The notes beneath the pieces are model-generated. The model did no database searches. It was not told where the DNA came from and saw only the letters and a list, made by a program, of their open reading frames with translations. Both the position numbers and the translations under genes were made by a program. Source: UBA11524 sp963590165 (GTDB lineage: Bacteria; Bacillota; Clostridia; Christensenellales; Aristaeellaceae). Taken from it: a stretch of DNA of 64,000 bases. This document shows, one piece after another, positions 42,943 to 51,926 of the stretch. The number at the start of each line of letters is the position of its first letter. Position 1 is the stretch's first letter. The stretch is from assembly GCA_963590165.1 (NCBI GenBank), contig CAVANO010000018.1, positions 26,156 through 90,155 of the forward strand. The letters run 5' to 3'.

Positions 42943-44370
42943 TCACTTTCTGTGTAACAGGCTTAGAATGTCCTGCCGCTTCGCCGCGTGCCACGAAACA
43001 AGGCACAATCCGCAGTACACAATTGCGCCGACCATCACGCGCACACCCAGTCCGAGCCAACCGGTCACCGGCAGGAAGGCAGCGCATGCCCTGACGCACA
43101 GCAGCATTGCCAGCCCGAACAGCACATACATAGCGGTTGTCTTTAAGTATGCGCCGTATGGCAGCTCCTTATGCAAGTAGATATACTGCACAACCGGCAC
43201 ACTCAGCTCCGCCATCACTGTCGCCGCGACTGCACCCATCGCGCCGTACTTCGGAATCAGGATCGCGTTGGCAATCAGGTTAATGACCGCACCTGTCAGC
43301 ACACTTCGCACGAAAATATGGTCGCGCTTCTGCGGCAGTACCCACTGCGTGCGGATGACATTCGCAAAGCCGATCGTTAGCAGTGTGAACGCCAGCGGAA
43401 TCATCAGTGTGCCGGATTCTGCGAATTCGTCGCCGTAGAACAGCAGCGCAAACTCCGGTGCAATCGCTGCCAGTCCGAACGCCATCGCGCAGACCATGCA
43501 CATCACCAGTTCCATGCTCAGTGCGATATGCCTGCGGACTTCGTCCATCTGCTTGAGGCTCGTCATCCGGCTGATTTTCGGCAGCATCACCGTGCCGATG
43601 GCAGAAATAAAGCCAGACAAGCACAGGATGATTTTTTCTGCATTCTCGTATAATCCGGTCTGCGTCATGTCCGCCAATGCGCCAATCATGACCTTGTCCA
43701 TCTGCCGGTAGACGCTGACGGCGATGACGGAAATAGACAGCACGGCGCACGGTTTCAAGTGCTTGAGCGCCGCCTGCCACGAGACGCGTTCCAGATGCAC
43801 CTTGCCGCGCAGCGTCATCATGCAGCTCAGGCAGCCCAGAAGCGTCGACAACGACCATACAAACGCGTAAATCCACAAATCGTCCGATCCCTTGACGAAC
43901 ACGAACACAGCAATCGCTGCCAGTAGTTTGACTGCCGTATTCCGCAATGCAATCGGGCGGAACGTGTCCAACCCCATCAGACACCAGTCGAGGTTGACAA
44001 GGCAGCTGACACTCATCATCGTCAGGTGGAAGGCAATCTGTTTTTCCTCGCCTGCAACAAAAAAAACGTAGCCGAGATAGACCAAAAGTGTAACGCCCGC
44101 AACAAGCCGCTGCATCTTCCAGATTTCGGAGAACGTCCTGTTCAGCGTAATACTGTTCTGCCGCGAACGGGCTATTTCGCGCGGACCGTAGTTTTCCAAA
44201 CCAAGCTGACCCACCAGCACAAACACATAGCTGATAGCCCATGCGTAGCCATACAGCCCAACGCCGTCTGCACCGACAGTGCGCGAAAGATAAGGTGCCG
44301 TCACAAGCGGCAGCAGCATCGAAAAAACACGGTAGGCAACATTATAAAGCGTATTTTTGCGTGTATTCAT
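42943..44370 (-). CDS. Polysaccharide flippase (MATE/Wzx type)
   Basis: The 475-residue protein has about 12-14 hydrophobic segments and opens with NTLYNVAYRVFSMLLPLVTAPYLSRTVGADGVGLYGYAWAI, a typical Wzx start; LENYGPREIARSR is also conserved. It should flip lipid-linked oligosaccharides across the membrane. The start follows GGAAAGG. It is the first gene of the group flippase-esterase-yitT, close to the capsule control genes. Confidence 0.92.
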   Translation of the reverse strand: MNTRKNTLYNVAYRVFSMLLPLVTAPYLSRTVGADGVGLYGYAWAISYVFVLVGQLGLENYGPREIARSRQNSITLNRTFSEIWKMQRLVAGVTLLVYLGYVFFVAGEEKQIAFHLTMMSVSCLVNLDWCLMGLDTFRPIALRNTAVKLLAAIAVFVFVKGSDDLWIYAFVWSLSTLLGCLSCMMTLRGKVHLERVSWQAALKHLKPCAVLSISVIAVSVYRQMDKVMIGALADMTQTGLYENAEKIILCLSGFISAIGTVMLPKISRMTSLKQMDEVRRHIALSMELVMCMVCAMAFGLAAIAPEFALLFYGDEFAESGTLMIPLAFTLLTIGFANVIRTQWVLPQKRDHIFVRSVLTGAVINLIANAILIPKYGAMGAVAATVMAELSVPVVQYIYLHKELPYGAYLKTTAMYVLFGLAMLLCVRACAAFLPVTGWLGLGVRVMVGAIVYCGLCLVSWHAAKRQDILSLLHRK

Positions 44371-44559
44371 CCGAGATTCCTTTCCAGCTTTTTATGCAGT
44401 CACGTATAATTGATTCTTCATTTTCCCGGAAAATCCTGCGAAATTGTGAAAGTCAACCTCTTTCTTTTTCCGATTTTTGTTCAAAAATACGCCCTTCACA
44501 TCCGCTCTTTTTTATGATATCATCACGATGATTTTGAAACAAGAAGGAGCATCTCTGTT

Positions 44560-45747
44560 ATGCCGCGCACAAGAAGTCTGAGTTATCACCACACCATCGC
44601 CGCCAGCTATCTCGGCTATATCACGCAGGCGATTGTCAACAACCTCGCGCCGCTGCTGTTCGTCCAGTTTATGACGGAATTCAGTCTGACGCTGGAGAGC
44701 ATCACGCTCATCACCACCGTCAATTTTGCCGTGCAGCTGCTCGTCGATCTGCTCAGTGCGAAGGTGGTCGACCGCATCGGCTACCGCGTATCTATCGTTT
44801 CGGCACATGTGCTGGCGATTCTCGGTCTGTCCGGCATGACGTATCTGCCGAATATCCTTCCGCCCATGACTGGTCTGATGATTTCCGTAGTGCTCTATGC
44901 GATCGGTGGCGGACTGATTGAAGTGCTCATCAGCCCGATTGTCGAGTCCTGCCCGACAGAAGGCAAAAGCGCCGCTATGAGCCTGCTGCACTCCTTTTAC
45001 TGCTGGGGGCATATGGCGCTCGTGCTGCTTTCCACGCTTTTCTTCGTCCTCTGCGGCACAGCGAATTGGCGAGTGCTGACGTTTCTGTGGCTCATCATCC
45101 CCGTTGCGAACACCATCTACTTCTGCTTCGTGCCGCTCTACCCTGTTGTGCCTGAGGATGCCCAGCAGATGCCGCTTCGTCAGATGCTGACAAACCGCGT
45201 TTTCTGGTTCCTGATGCTCATGATGGTCTGTGCCGGTGCATCGGAACAAGCCATGTCCCAATGGGCAAGCACCTTCGCCGAACAGGGGCTGCAAGTCTCC
45301 AAGACGCTTGGTGACCTCCTCGGTCCGTGCGCTTTCGCGCTGACGATGGGCACAGCACGCGCGCTGTACGGCAAGTTTGCCGACAAGCTGCCGCTGAAGT
45401 CTGCAATGATCGCCTCCAGCACGCTCTGTATCGTGTGCTACATCATCGCATCCCGCAGCGGGAACGCACTCTTCGCGCTGTGCGGCTGTGCACTATGCGG
45501 CTTCTCGGTCGGCATCTTCTGGCCGGGCACATTTTCCATTGCCGCACTGGCGCTGCCCGGCGGCGGTACTGCCATGTACGCGCTGATGGCGCTTGCCGGT
45601 GATTTAGGCTGTTCCGGCGGTCCGACGACGGTTGGGCTTGCATCCGGTCTTCTCGGCGGATTGCAGAATGCACTGACGGTCGGCATGATTTTCCCCATTC
45701 TGATGCTTGTGCTCTGCCTGTTTCTCAAAATAGAAAAGAAAGCCTAA
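44560..45747 (+). CDS. Major facilitator superfamily transporter
   Basis: The 395-residue protein has about 12 membrane segments, starts with LSYHHTIAASYLGYITQAIVNNLAPLLFV and contains an MFS-like loop DLLSAKVVDRIGYR. A pattern such as EVLISPIVESCPTEGKSAAMSLLHSFYCWGH is shared with sugar/fucose-type MFS proteins. The substrate is unknown. It is divergent from the flippase and followed by its own terminator. Confidence 0.88.
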   Translation: MPRTRSLSYHHTIAASYLGYITQAIVNNLAPLLFVQFMTEFSLTLESITLITTVNFAVQLLVDLLSAKVVDRIGYRVSIVSAHVLAILGLSGMTYLPNILPPMTGLMISVVLYAIGGGLIEVLISPIVESCPTEGKSAAMSLLHSFYCWGHMALVLLSTLFFVLCGTANWRVLTFLWLIIPVANTIYFCFVPLYPVVPEDAQQMPLRQMLTNRVFWFLMLMMVCAGASEQAMSQWASTFAEQGLQVSKTLGDLLGPCAFALTMGTARALYGKFADKLPLKSAMIASSTLCIVCYIIASRSGNALFALCGCALCGFSVGIFWPGTFSIAALALPGGGTAMYALMALAGDLGCSGGPTTVGLASGLLGGLQNALTVGMIFPILMLVLCLFLKIEKKA

Positions 45748-45861
45748 TCCACGGAACATGTATGCAAACATTCGTTGAACTTTTCGGCACCACACAAGTT
45801 TTAAGTCACTTTCACCGTTGTATTTTGCAAACCATATAAGGTGCCGCATTTACAAACTATA

Positions 45862-45891
45862 GGCAGCTGCTCGGCAAGAGCAGCGCTTTTT
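45862..45891 (+). terminator. Terminator after the MFS gene
   Basis: GCTGCTC (45866-45872) pairs with GAGCAGC (45878-45884) around a 5-nt loop and is followed by a T-run. It sits just before the dnaE promoter. Confidence 0.75.
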
Positions 45892-45896
45892 GATTC

Positions 45897-45925
45897 TTGC
45901 CAGCAGGGGGATTCCGTGCTATACT
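45897..45925 (+). promoter_or_regulatory. dnaE promoter
   Basis: TTGCCA (45897-45902) is 17 bp from TATACT (45920-45925), about 35 bp before the dnaE start. Confidence 0.7.
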
Positions 45926-45958
45926 ATATGATGAATATTTGTTCGGAGGGGGCGCGTC

Positions 45959-48900
45959 ATGAGCTTTACACACCTTCATTTACATACAGAATATAGTCTG
46001 CTGGACGGCGCATGCCGAATCACCAAGCTCGTCGAACGGGTGAAATCGCTCGGAATGACCTCCTGCGCCATCACTGACCATGGTGTCATGTACGGCTGCA
46101 TTGACTTCTATTCCGCCATGAAGGACGCTGGCATCAAGCCCATCATCGGCTGCGAGGTGTACGTCTGCCGCGACCGGCTCGATAAGTCCAACGCAAACCG
46201 CGAGAACAGCCACCTCATCCTGCTCTGTGAAAACAACACAGGCTACCAGAACCTGATCAAGCTGGTCAGCGAAGGCTTCCTGACCGGCTACTATTATCGT
46301 CCGCGCATCGATTATCAACTGATTCGCGAGCACAGTGAAGGATTGATCTGCCTGTCTGCGTGCCTGTCGGGTGATCTGCCCAAGCTTTTGCTTCAGGGAC
46401 GTTATGACGATGCCAAGGCGTACGTCCGCGAGATGCAGTCCATCTTCGGCGAAAACAGCTTCTTTATTGAAATCATGGATCATGGCATCCGCGATGAAAA
46501 GATCGTCCTGCCGCGCCTGATTGCCCTGGCTCGCGAAATGAATGTTCCGCTTGTTGCCACAAACGACTGCCATTATCTGGAGGAGAAAGACGCGGACGCG
46601 CAGGAAGTGCTGATGTGCATTCAAACAGGCAAGACCCTCGAGGATGACAAGCGCATGCGCATGGAAACGCGCCAGCTCTATGTCAAGAGTGAGGCGGAAA
46701 TGCGCACGTTGTTCTCCGCCTGTCCCGATGCCGTCGACCGAACGCAGGAAATTGCCGACCGTTGCAATGTCGAATTCGAATTCGGCGTCACACGGCTGCC
46801 GCATTATCCCGTGCCGACCGGCGAAACCTCGTTGGAGATGCTTACGCGCCTGACGCATGAAGGGCTTCGCGAGCGTTATCCGGATGCAAAGGAAGGCGAT
46901 GAACCGTGGACGCGCCTCGCCTACGAACTGAGTGTCATCACGTCCATGGGGTATGTCGATTACTTCCTGATTGTCTGGGACTTCATTCATTATGCCAAGA
47001 GTCAAGGTATCATGGTCGGACCCGGACGCGGCAGCGGTGCAGGCTCGATTGTCGCATATTCACTGGGCATCACCATGCTTGACCCTCTCAAATATCAGCT
47101 GCTGTTCGAGCGATTCTTGAACCCTGAGCGCGTCACCATGCCTGATATTGACGTGGATTTCTGTTATGAGCGCCGTCAAGAGGTCATCGATTACGTCGCA
47201 CGAAAGTACGGTGCGGATCACGTCAGCCAGATCATCACATTCGGTACACTGCAGGCAAAGGGCTGCATCCGCGATGTCGGGCGTGTCCTCGGCATGAGTT
47301 ATCAGGAGACGGACGCGGTCGCAAAGGCGGTTCCGTTTGACCTCGGCATGACGCTGGAAAAGGCACTGACACTCTCCCCCATGCTGCGCACAATGTACGA
47401 TGAGCAGCCCGAGGTGCATCGGCTGATTGACACTGCCATGACGCTTGAGGGCATGCCGCGCCACGCCTCGACCCATGCCGCCGGTGTGCTGATTACCGGC
47501 AAGCCTGTCACGGAATACGTGCCACTCCAACGCAACGATGATGTCATCACAACCCAGTACCCGATGGGCACCATCGAGCGGCTCGGTCTGCTGAAGATGG
47601 ACTTCCTCGGTCTGCGCACGCTGACGGTCATCCGCGACACACTTGACATGCTGCGCACGCAGGGGATCGACATGAAGCCGGAGGACATTCCACGCGACGA
47701 TCCAGCCGTGTACGAGATGATTTCTAACGGCGACACGGACGGCGTGTTCCAGCTTGAAGGCAACGGCATGCGTTCCTTCCTGACGAACATGAAACCTTCC
47801 TGCTTCGAGGACATCATCGCAGCCATTTCGCTCTACCGTCCGGGCCCGATGGAGTCCATTCCGCGTTACATTCAGGGCAAGCAGGATCCCAGCAGCATCC
47901 ACTACGAAACGGAAAAGCTGCGTCCGATTCTCGAGGTCACCTACGGCTGCATGGTCTATCAGGAGCAGGTCATGCAGATTGTCCGCGATTTGGCAGGCTA
48001 CAGCTACGGCCGTAGTGACCTTGTCCGTCGTGCAATGGCGAAAAAAAAGCACAAGGTCATGGCGCAGGAGCGCGAATACTTCATCCACGGCAAGCTCAAC
48101 GAGGACGGCTCAATTGACGTGCCCGGCTGCATCCGCAACGGTGTGCCGGAGGAAGTCGCCTCGCAGATTTATGACGAGATGACTGCCTTCGCGTCCTATG
48201 CCTTCAACAAGTCCCATGCTGCTGCCTACGCGGTCGTCTGCATCGAAACGGCATGGCTCAAGCGCTATCATCCCGTACCGTTCATGGCAGCCATCCTCAA
48301 CAGCGTTTACGGCAATTCGCCTAAGATTGCCGCCTACATCCAGTATTGCCGTTCGCGCGGCATCCGTATCCTTCCGCCGGACATCAACCGTTCGCAATGG
48401 AAGTTTACCGTCAGCCGCGATGAAAATCAGCAGTTGTGCATCCTCTTCGGTCTTGGTGCCATCAAGTCCGTCGGACAGAACGCAGTTGAAGCCATCATCC
48501 GCGAACGTGAAAGCGGCGCATACCGCGACATCTTTGACTTCTGCCGCCGCATCAACCCGTCTGAATGCTCCAAGCGAATGGTGGAAAGCCTGATTAAGGC
48601 AGGAGCGTTCGACCAGCTCGGCGGCAACCGTTCGCAGCTGCTGACCGTCTACGAAGAAGCGATGGACGCCAACAGCGCGCTCCGCAAGCACACCGCCGAT
48701 GGACAGCTCAGCCTGTTCGACCTTGCCGTGGATAACAAGCCTCTGTTCGAGGAAAAGCATGTGCTGCCCAAGCTGCCCGATTTTCCGTTACGTCAGCGTC
48801 TTGCTATGGAAAAGGAAATCGCCGGCGTGTATATCACCGGTCATCCGCTGGACGATTACCGCGATGTATTGGAAAAACTCTCCTTCTCCACAGCTGATTT

Positions 48901-49573
48901 GCAGGAACTCGATGAACGCGAAGATCATGGGCTGTCGATGGATGGGCAGCTTGTCGAAATGGGCGGCATCCTAACAGAAGTCAAGGGCAAGGCAACGAAA
49001 AAAGGCGCTTACATGGGTTTCATCACGCTGGAGGATTTGACCGGACAGATTGAGTGTCTCGTCTTCCCGAAAGTGTTTGAACGCTATCAGGGCATGATGG
49101 CAGTGGATGACCTCGTGATTCTCCGCGGACGCCTGTCCATCCGCGAGGAGGAATCCCCGAAGCTGCTGGTAGACAAACTCACGCCGCTGGAGCAGTGGCA
49201 GAAGGAGCAGGAAGCCGCAACGCAGCCCAGCCGCACGGAACAGCCGATCAATACAGAGAAGCAAACAAACGCGGCGATGCCGATAAACGCGGCGATGCCA
49301 CCGAAGCTCACCGATGCCCAGCTTGCTTCCCGTGCGCCGGAAAAGTTGTTTTTGCGTCTTGACCGCTCACAGATGAACGACATATCTGCCGCGCTGTCGC
49401 TGTTTCCGGGCAGCGTCCCCGTGTATTACCATCTGCCGGCAGAAAAAATCACGCTGCTCGTACCGAAAATCAGTTGGTGCGACAAGAGCGAAAATTGCCT
49501 GAACCGGCTGATTTCCCTGCTGGGCAGTGAAAACGTCAAGCTGGTCGGTCTGACCGGCAAGGAACAGAGGTGA
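45959..49573 (+). CDS. dnaE: DNA polymerase III alpha subunit (DnaE type)
   Basis: The 1204-residue replicative polymerase has an N-terminal PHP domain (HLHLHTEYSLLDGACRI, CAITDHGVMYG) and catalytic aspartates in MPDIDVDFCYERRQEV. GPGRGSGAGS, SRYRPGPM-like ISLYRPGPMESIP and an OB-fold region near residue 1000 (EMGGILTEVKGKATKKGAYMGFITLEDLTGQIECLVFP) follow. A linker rich in Gln/Thr/Pro lies near residue 1090. The start follows GGAGGGGG. It heads an operon with gtrA and a HAD phosphatase. Confidence 0.97.
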   Translation: MSFTHLHLHTEYSLLDGACRITKLVERVKSLGMTSCAITDHGVMYGCIDFYSAMKDAGIKPIIGCEVYVCRDRLDKSNANRENSHLILLCENNTGYQNLIKLVSEGFLTGYYYRPRIDYQLIREHSEGLICLSACLSGDLPKLLLQGRYDDAKAYVREMQSIFGENSFFIEIMDHGIRDEKIVLPRLIALAREMNVPLVATNDCHYLEEKDADAQEVLMCIQTGKTLEDDKRMRMETRQLYVKSEAEMRTLFSACPDAVDRTQEIADRCNVEFEFGVTRLPHYPVPTGETSLEMLTRLTHEGLRERYPDAKEGDEPWTRLAYELSVITSMGYVDYFLIVWDFIHYAKSQGIMVGPGRGSGAGSIVAYSLGITMLDPLKYQLLFERFLNPERVTMPDIDVDFCYERRQEVIDYVARKYGADHVSQIITFGTLQAKGCIRDVGRVLGMSYQETDAVAKAVPFDLGMTLEKALTLSPMLRTMYDEQPEVHRLIDTAMTLEGMPRHASTHAAGVLITGKPVTEYVPLQRNDDVITTQYPMGTIERLGLLKMDFLGLRTLTVIRDTLDMLRTQGIDMKPEDIPRDDPAVYEMISNGDTDGVFQLEGNGMRSFLTNMKPSCFEDIIAAISLYRPGPMESIPRYIQGKQDPSSIHYETEKLRPILEVTYGCMVYQEQVMQIVRDLAGYSYGRSDLVRRAMAKKKHKVMAQEREYFIHGKLNEDGSIDVPGCIRNGVPEEVASQIYDEMTAFASYAFNKSHAAAYAVVCIETAWLKRYHPVPFMAAILNSVYGNSPKIAAYIQYCRSRGIRILPPDINRSQWKFTVSRDENQQLCILFGLGAIKSVGQNAVEAIIRERESGAYRDIFDFCRRINPSECSKRMVESLIKAGAFDQLGGNRSQLLTVYEEAMDANSALRKHTADGQLSLFDLAVDNKPLFEEKHVLPKLPDFPLRQRLAMEKEIAGVYITGHPLDDYRDVLEKLSFSTADLQELDEREDHGLSMDGQLVEMGGILTEVKGKATKKGAYMGFITLEDLTGQIECLVFPKVFERYQGMMAVDDLVILRGRLSIREEESPKLLVDKLTPLEQWQKEQEAATQPSRTEQPINTEKQTNAAMPINAAMPPKLTDAQLASRAPEKLFLRLDRSQMNDISAALSLFPGSVPVYYHLPAEKITLLVPKISWCDKSENCLNRLISLLGSENVKLVGLTGKEQR

Positions 49574-49578
49574 CATGC

Positions 49579-50013
49579 ATGAAGGAATCTCAAAAGCGCC
49601 GTTTGGGCGAGGTGATCCGCTTTGTCATAACCGGCGGCGTCTGCTTTCTGATTGAACAGGCGGTGCTGTCGCTGCTCAAGGAGCTGTTTCAGCTCGATGT
49701 CAACTTCGGCACGCCTATCGCGTTTCTCGTATCGGTCATTGCGAATTACCTTCTGTGCGTCAAGTGGGTATTCCCCAACGCGGACGGCAGAGGCAGCAAG
49801 ACAAAACTCGGCTTTGTGCTGACGAGCGGTATCGGCTTCTTCCTGAACTGGGGCATCATGGCGTTGCTGACGCTTTGGCTCGGTCAGGACACGGTGTTGC
49901 TGACCATTTTCGGCATCCAGCTGAAGATTTACCATGTGAACAAAACCATCGCAACCTTGCTCGTCATGGTCTGGAATTACTTCACCAAGCGGTTTGTGCT
50001 GAAGTCAAAATAA
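49579..50013 (+). CDS. GtrA-like membrane protein
   Basis: This 144-residue protein has four membrane segments and the GtrA motifs FVITGGVCFLIEQAVL, FLVSVIANYLLCVKWVF and the C-terminal NYFTKRFVL. GtrA proteins are thought to help flip lipid-linked sugars. The ATG at 49579 is 6 bp after the dnaE stop; GAGGTGA overlaps the dnaE end. Confidence 0.9.
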   Translation: MKESQKRRLGEVIRFVITGGVCFLIEQAVLSLLKELFQLDVNFGTPIAFLVSVIANYLLCVKWVFPNADGRGSKTKLGFVLTSGIGFFLNWGIMALLTLWLGQDTVLLTIFGIQLKIYHVNKTIATLLVMVWNYFTKRFVLKSK

Positions 50014-50046
50014 GCGCTCATCTTTCTGCCTGAAAGGAGATTCCTT

Positions 50047-50697
50047 ATGCGTCCCCTGATTTGCTTTGACTGGGACGGCACACTTGCCGACAGCATGAAC
50101 CTGTGCCTCACGGAGATTCGCGAAACGCTGCTTGAAATGAAGCTACCCGTTCCGCCGAATGATGTACTCACGCAATGCAACGGTCCCACATTCGAGGGCA
50201 CGGTGGATATTCTGCACGTGCCGCACAACCGTACCGAAGAGTACATGCAGATTCGCCAGCAAAAGGAGTTGTCGCTCGTTCCTGAGGTGAACCGGCTGTT
50301 CCCCGGCATCCGCGAGATGCTTGATGCACTCCGTCCGATGGCGGATTTATGCATCGTCAGCAACGGCACGACTGAATATATCTCTCTGTGCCTGCGCACC
50401 TTCCGTCTGACGGATGTCTTCAAGCATGTCGTCACGAGCCTGCCCGGCTGCACGAAGAGTGACCGGCTGCGCTCGTTGCTGACGGAAACACAGCCTGCAT
50501 TGGCAGTTATGGTCGGCGACCGCCTTGGCGATATCAAGGCAGGCACAGACAATCATCTGCCGACCATCGCAGCGTGCTACGGCTTCGGTAATGATGAGGA
50601 ATACAATCAGGCGACGGCACGAGCGGAAAGTGTCGCATCGCTGCAAGCCATGCTGACGGATTTTTGTCAGCGTGGCGAAACATCGTTGCACTCGTAA
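50047..50697 (+). CDS. HAD family hydrolase (phosphatase)
   Basis: The 216-residue HAD enzyme has motif I DWDGTLADS, a four-helix cap, motif II VSNGTT, a Lys in TKSDRL and motif IV VGDRLGDIKAG. It resembles phosphoglycolate phosphatase-like or beta-phosphoglucomutase-like members. The substrate cannot be deduced. The start follows AAAGGAG. Confidence 0.88.
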   Translation: MRPLICFDWDGTLADSMNLCLTEIRETLLEMKLPVPPNDVLTQCNGPTFEGTVDILHVPHNRTEEYMQIRQQKELSLVPEVNRLFPGIREMLDALRPMADLCIVSNGTTEYISLCLRTFRLTDVFKHVVTSLPGCTKSDRLRSLLTETQPALAVMVGDRLGDIKAGTDNHLPTIAACYGFGNDEEYNQATARAESVASLQAMLTDFCQRGETSLHS

Positions 50698-50736
50698 AAC
50701 AAAAACATTTTCCTCAGGATTTTTTCAAAAAAAGGC

Positions 50737-50765
50737 TTGCAATTTAACCGAGACTGTGCTATAAT
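50737..50765 (+). promoter_or_regulatory. tRNA-Ala promoter
   Basis: TTGCAA (50737-50742) is 17 bp from a perfect TATAAT (50760-50765), 35 bp upstream of the tRNA. Confidence 0.8.
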
Positions 50766-50800
50766 ATTAAACGTGCTTGAGAAACAGAGAGCACGGCTGA

Positions 50801-50876
50801 GGGGCATTAGCACAGTTGGTAGCGCGCGACATTCGCATTGTCGAGGTCAGGAGTTCGAATCTCCTATGCTCCACCA
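50801..50876 (+). tRNA. tRNA-Ala (anticodon CGC)
   Basis: A complete cloverleaf can be drawn: acceptor GGGGCAT/ATGCTCC with the alanine identity pair G3-U70, anticodon stem CGACA/TGTCG with loop TTCGCAT (anticodon CGC), T arm GGAGTTCGAATCTCC and an encoded CCA end. It decodes GCG. A terminator follows about 30 bp later. The gene content changes right after it, as at many island insertion sites. Confidence 0.95.
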
Positions 50877-50908
50877 TAAAAAGAACATAAAATAGATATG
50901 TTCCGCGA

Positions 50909-50934
50909 AAACCCCGATTTTATCGGGGTTTTTT
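50909..50934 (+). terminator. Terminator of tRNA-Ala
   Basis: AACCCCGAT pairs with ATCGGGGTT around a TTT loop and ends in six Ts. Confidence 0.9.
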
Positions 50935-51038
50935 GCTGCCCAAATGCAGGTTTTTCGAGATGCATATTTGAAGATGTAAAACCACTGTTTTCCCTTTGGG
51001 TGCAGTATCGAACTCCCGTACAACTGAATATTCGCAGA

Positions 51039-51070
51039 CGGCGGACAAGCCAAAAACTTGTCCGCCGTTT
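51039..51070. terminator. First of two tandem terminator hairpins
   Basis: GGCGGACAAG (51040-51049) pairs perfectly with CTTGTCCGCC (51057-51066) around CCAAAAA and is followed by GTTTTG. It lies between the tRNA and the conjugative-element-like gene. Confidence 0.75.
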
Positions 51071-51080
51071 TGCATTTTCC

Positions 51081-51116
51081 AAGCCCGAAGTTTTGCAAAA
51101 GACTTCGGGCTTTTTC
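51081..51116 (+). terminator. Second tandem terminator hairpin
   Basis: AAGCCCGAAG (51081-51090) pairs with CTTCGGGCTT (51103-51112) and is followed by a T-run. It ends 27 bp before the next start codon, with no promoter visible in between. Confidence 0.85.
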
Positions 51117-51142
51117 TATTTCACGAAAAAGGAGCGATCAAA

Positions 51143-51832
51143 ATGTACTTCACCAGCACGCCATCCCTCAACAGCATGGAGGCCATCATGCAGCGACCGC
51201 CCGGTGGAAATCAACGGGGCGGCGATAGGATCCACGGTGCGTATCCATTCAGCAAAGCGGACTGCGATTGCAGGCTCTGCCTCTACTACAGAAAAAAGAA
51301 AGGCTGCTCCATGAAGGTCTGCCCGGTGTTGGATGTCAGACTCACCTGCGGTGCTGCCTCTCTTCATGAGGCCATTCATGCGGCATTCGCCGACGCACGA
51401 CATACGCCGTTTCAAAGACGGCTTTCACATCTCTACGATAGGAAGGATGATACCCCTATGATTTTTCAGACCGATCAGCACAGGCAGCGTTTTGAGGCAC
51501 AGAAACTGTACCTGCGAAAGCCGGGTCATCGCAGCCTTGCTGTGCTGTATCTTCTGACTGCGGATCACGCCTTGTGGTTCAAGACAAAACGATACTTTTC
51601 CGACCGCGGCGAAGTCGATCTGCAGGCAGTGCGCCTCGGTGGTGTGTCTACAGACTGCTATGCCCTTTGGAAAGCGGTCAAGGAATTGCAGACCGGTGAG
51701 CGGCAGATCTTGCTGTGCGTGCTGGCCGACAGCAGCGTGATCTCAGATCGTGCCTTTCGCCTGATCGTGCAGGCCGTCACCATCTCCCGCTTCGGTGCGG
51801 CGGTGCTGGAAGCGGAGGTGCGCCATGCTTAA
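51143..51832 (+). CDS. Conjugative-element-associated protein of unknown function
   Basis: This 229-residue protein starts MYFTSTPSLNSMEAIMQRPPGG. It has a Cys-rich motif, CDCRLCLYYRKKKGCSMKVCPVLD, that could bind metal, and a second half with YLRKPGHRSLAVLYLLTADHALWFKTK. From memory, proteins with this start and Cys motif recur in clostridial integrative conjugative elements; their role is unknown. The ATG follows AAAAGGAGC. No promoter is seen and two terminators precede it, so it may be a silent remnant. An overlapping second gene start follows (ATGCTTAA). Confidence 0.65.
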   Translation: MYFTSTPSLNSMEAIMQRPPGGNQRGGDRIHGAYPFSKADCDCRLCLYYRKKKGCSMKVCPVLDVRLTCGAASLHEAIHAAFADARHTPFQRRLSHLYDRKDDTPMIFQTDQHRQRFEAQKLYLRKPGHRSLAVLYLLTADHALWFKTKRYFSDRGEVDLQAVRLGGVSTDCYALWKAVKELQTGERQILLCVLADSSVISDRAFRLIVQAVTISRFGAAVLEAEVRHA

Positions 51833-51926
51833 TGATTTCATACATAGCATCCTTTCTATTTTTGATTATTCGGGCATTCTCTCGTCACCGAGAAAAAATA
51901 CGGCAACCGTACCGGGGCCGCAATGA
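51825..51926 (+). pseudogene. Truncated start of a second conjugative-element gene
   Basis: An ATG overlapping the previous stop by 8 nt opens a reading frame, MLNDFIHSILSIFDYS, that looks like a coupled downstream gene. It runs into the convergent degV gene after about 15 codons and stops at 51926. The natural-looking start without a body suggests the ancestral gene was cut off when the lipid module was joined here. Confidence 0.45.

Noticed and set aside
51005..51030. Possible duplicated tRNA 3' end (att site)
   Set aside because: The fragment resembles a T-loop complement, but no acceptor or T-stem pairing is found, so it is not a usable repeat of the tRNA end.
50847..51098. Minus-strand ORF ending WWSIGDSNS
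   Set aside because: The ending is the antisense of the tRNA-Ala T arm and acceptor; GDSNS-type tails are a frequent artefact of translating tRNA genes backwards.
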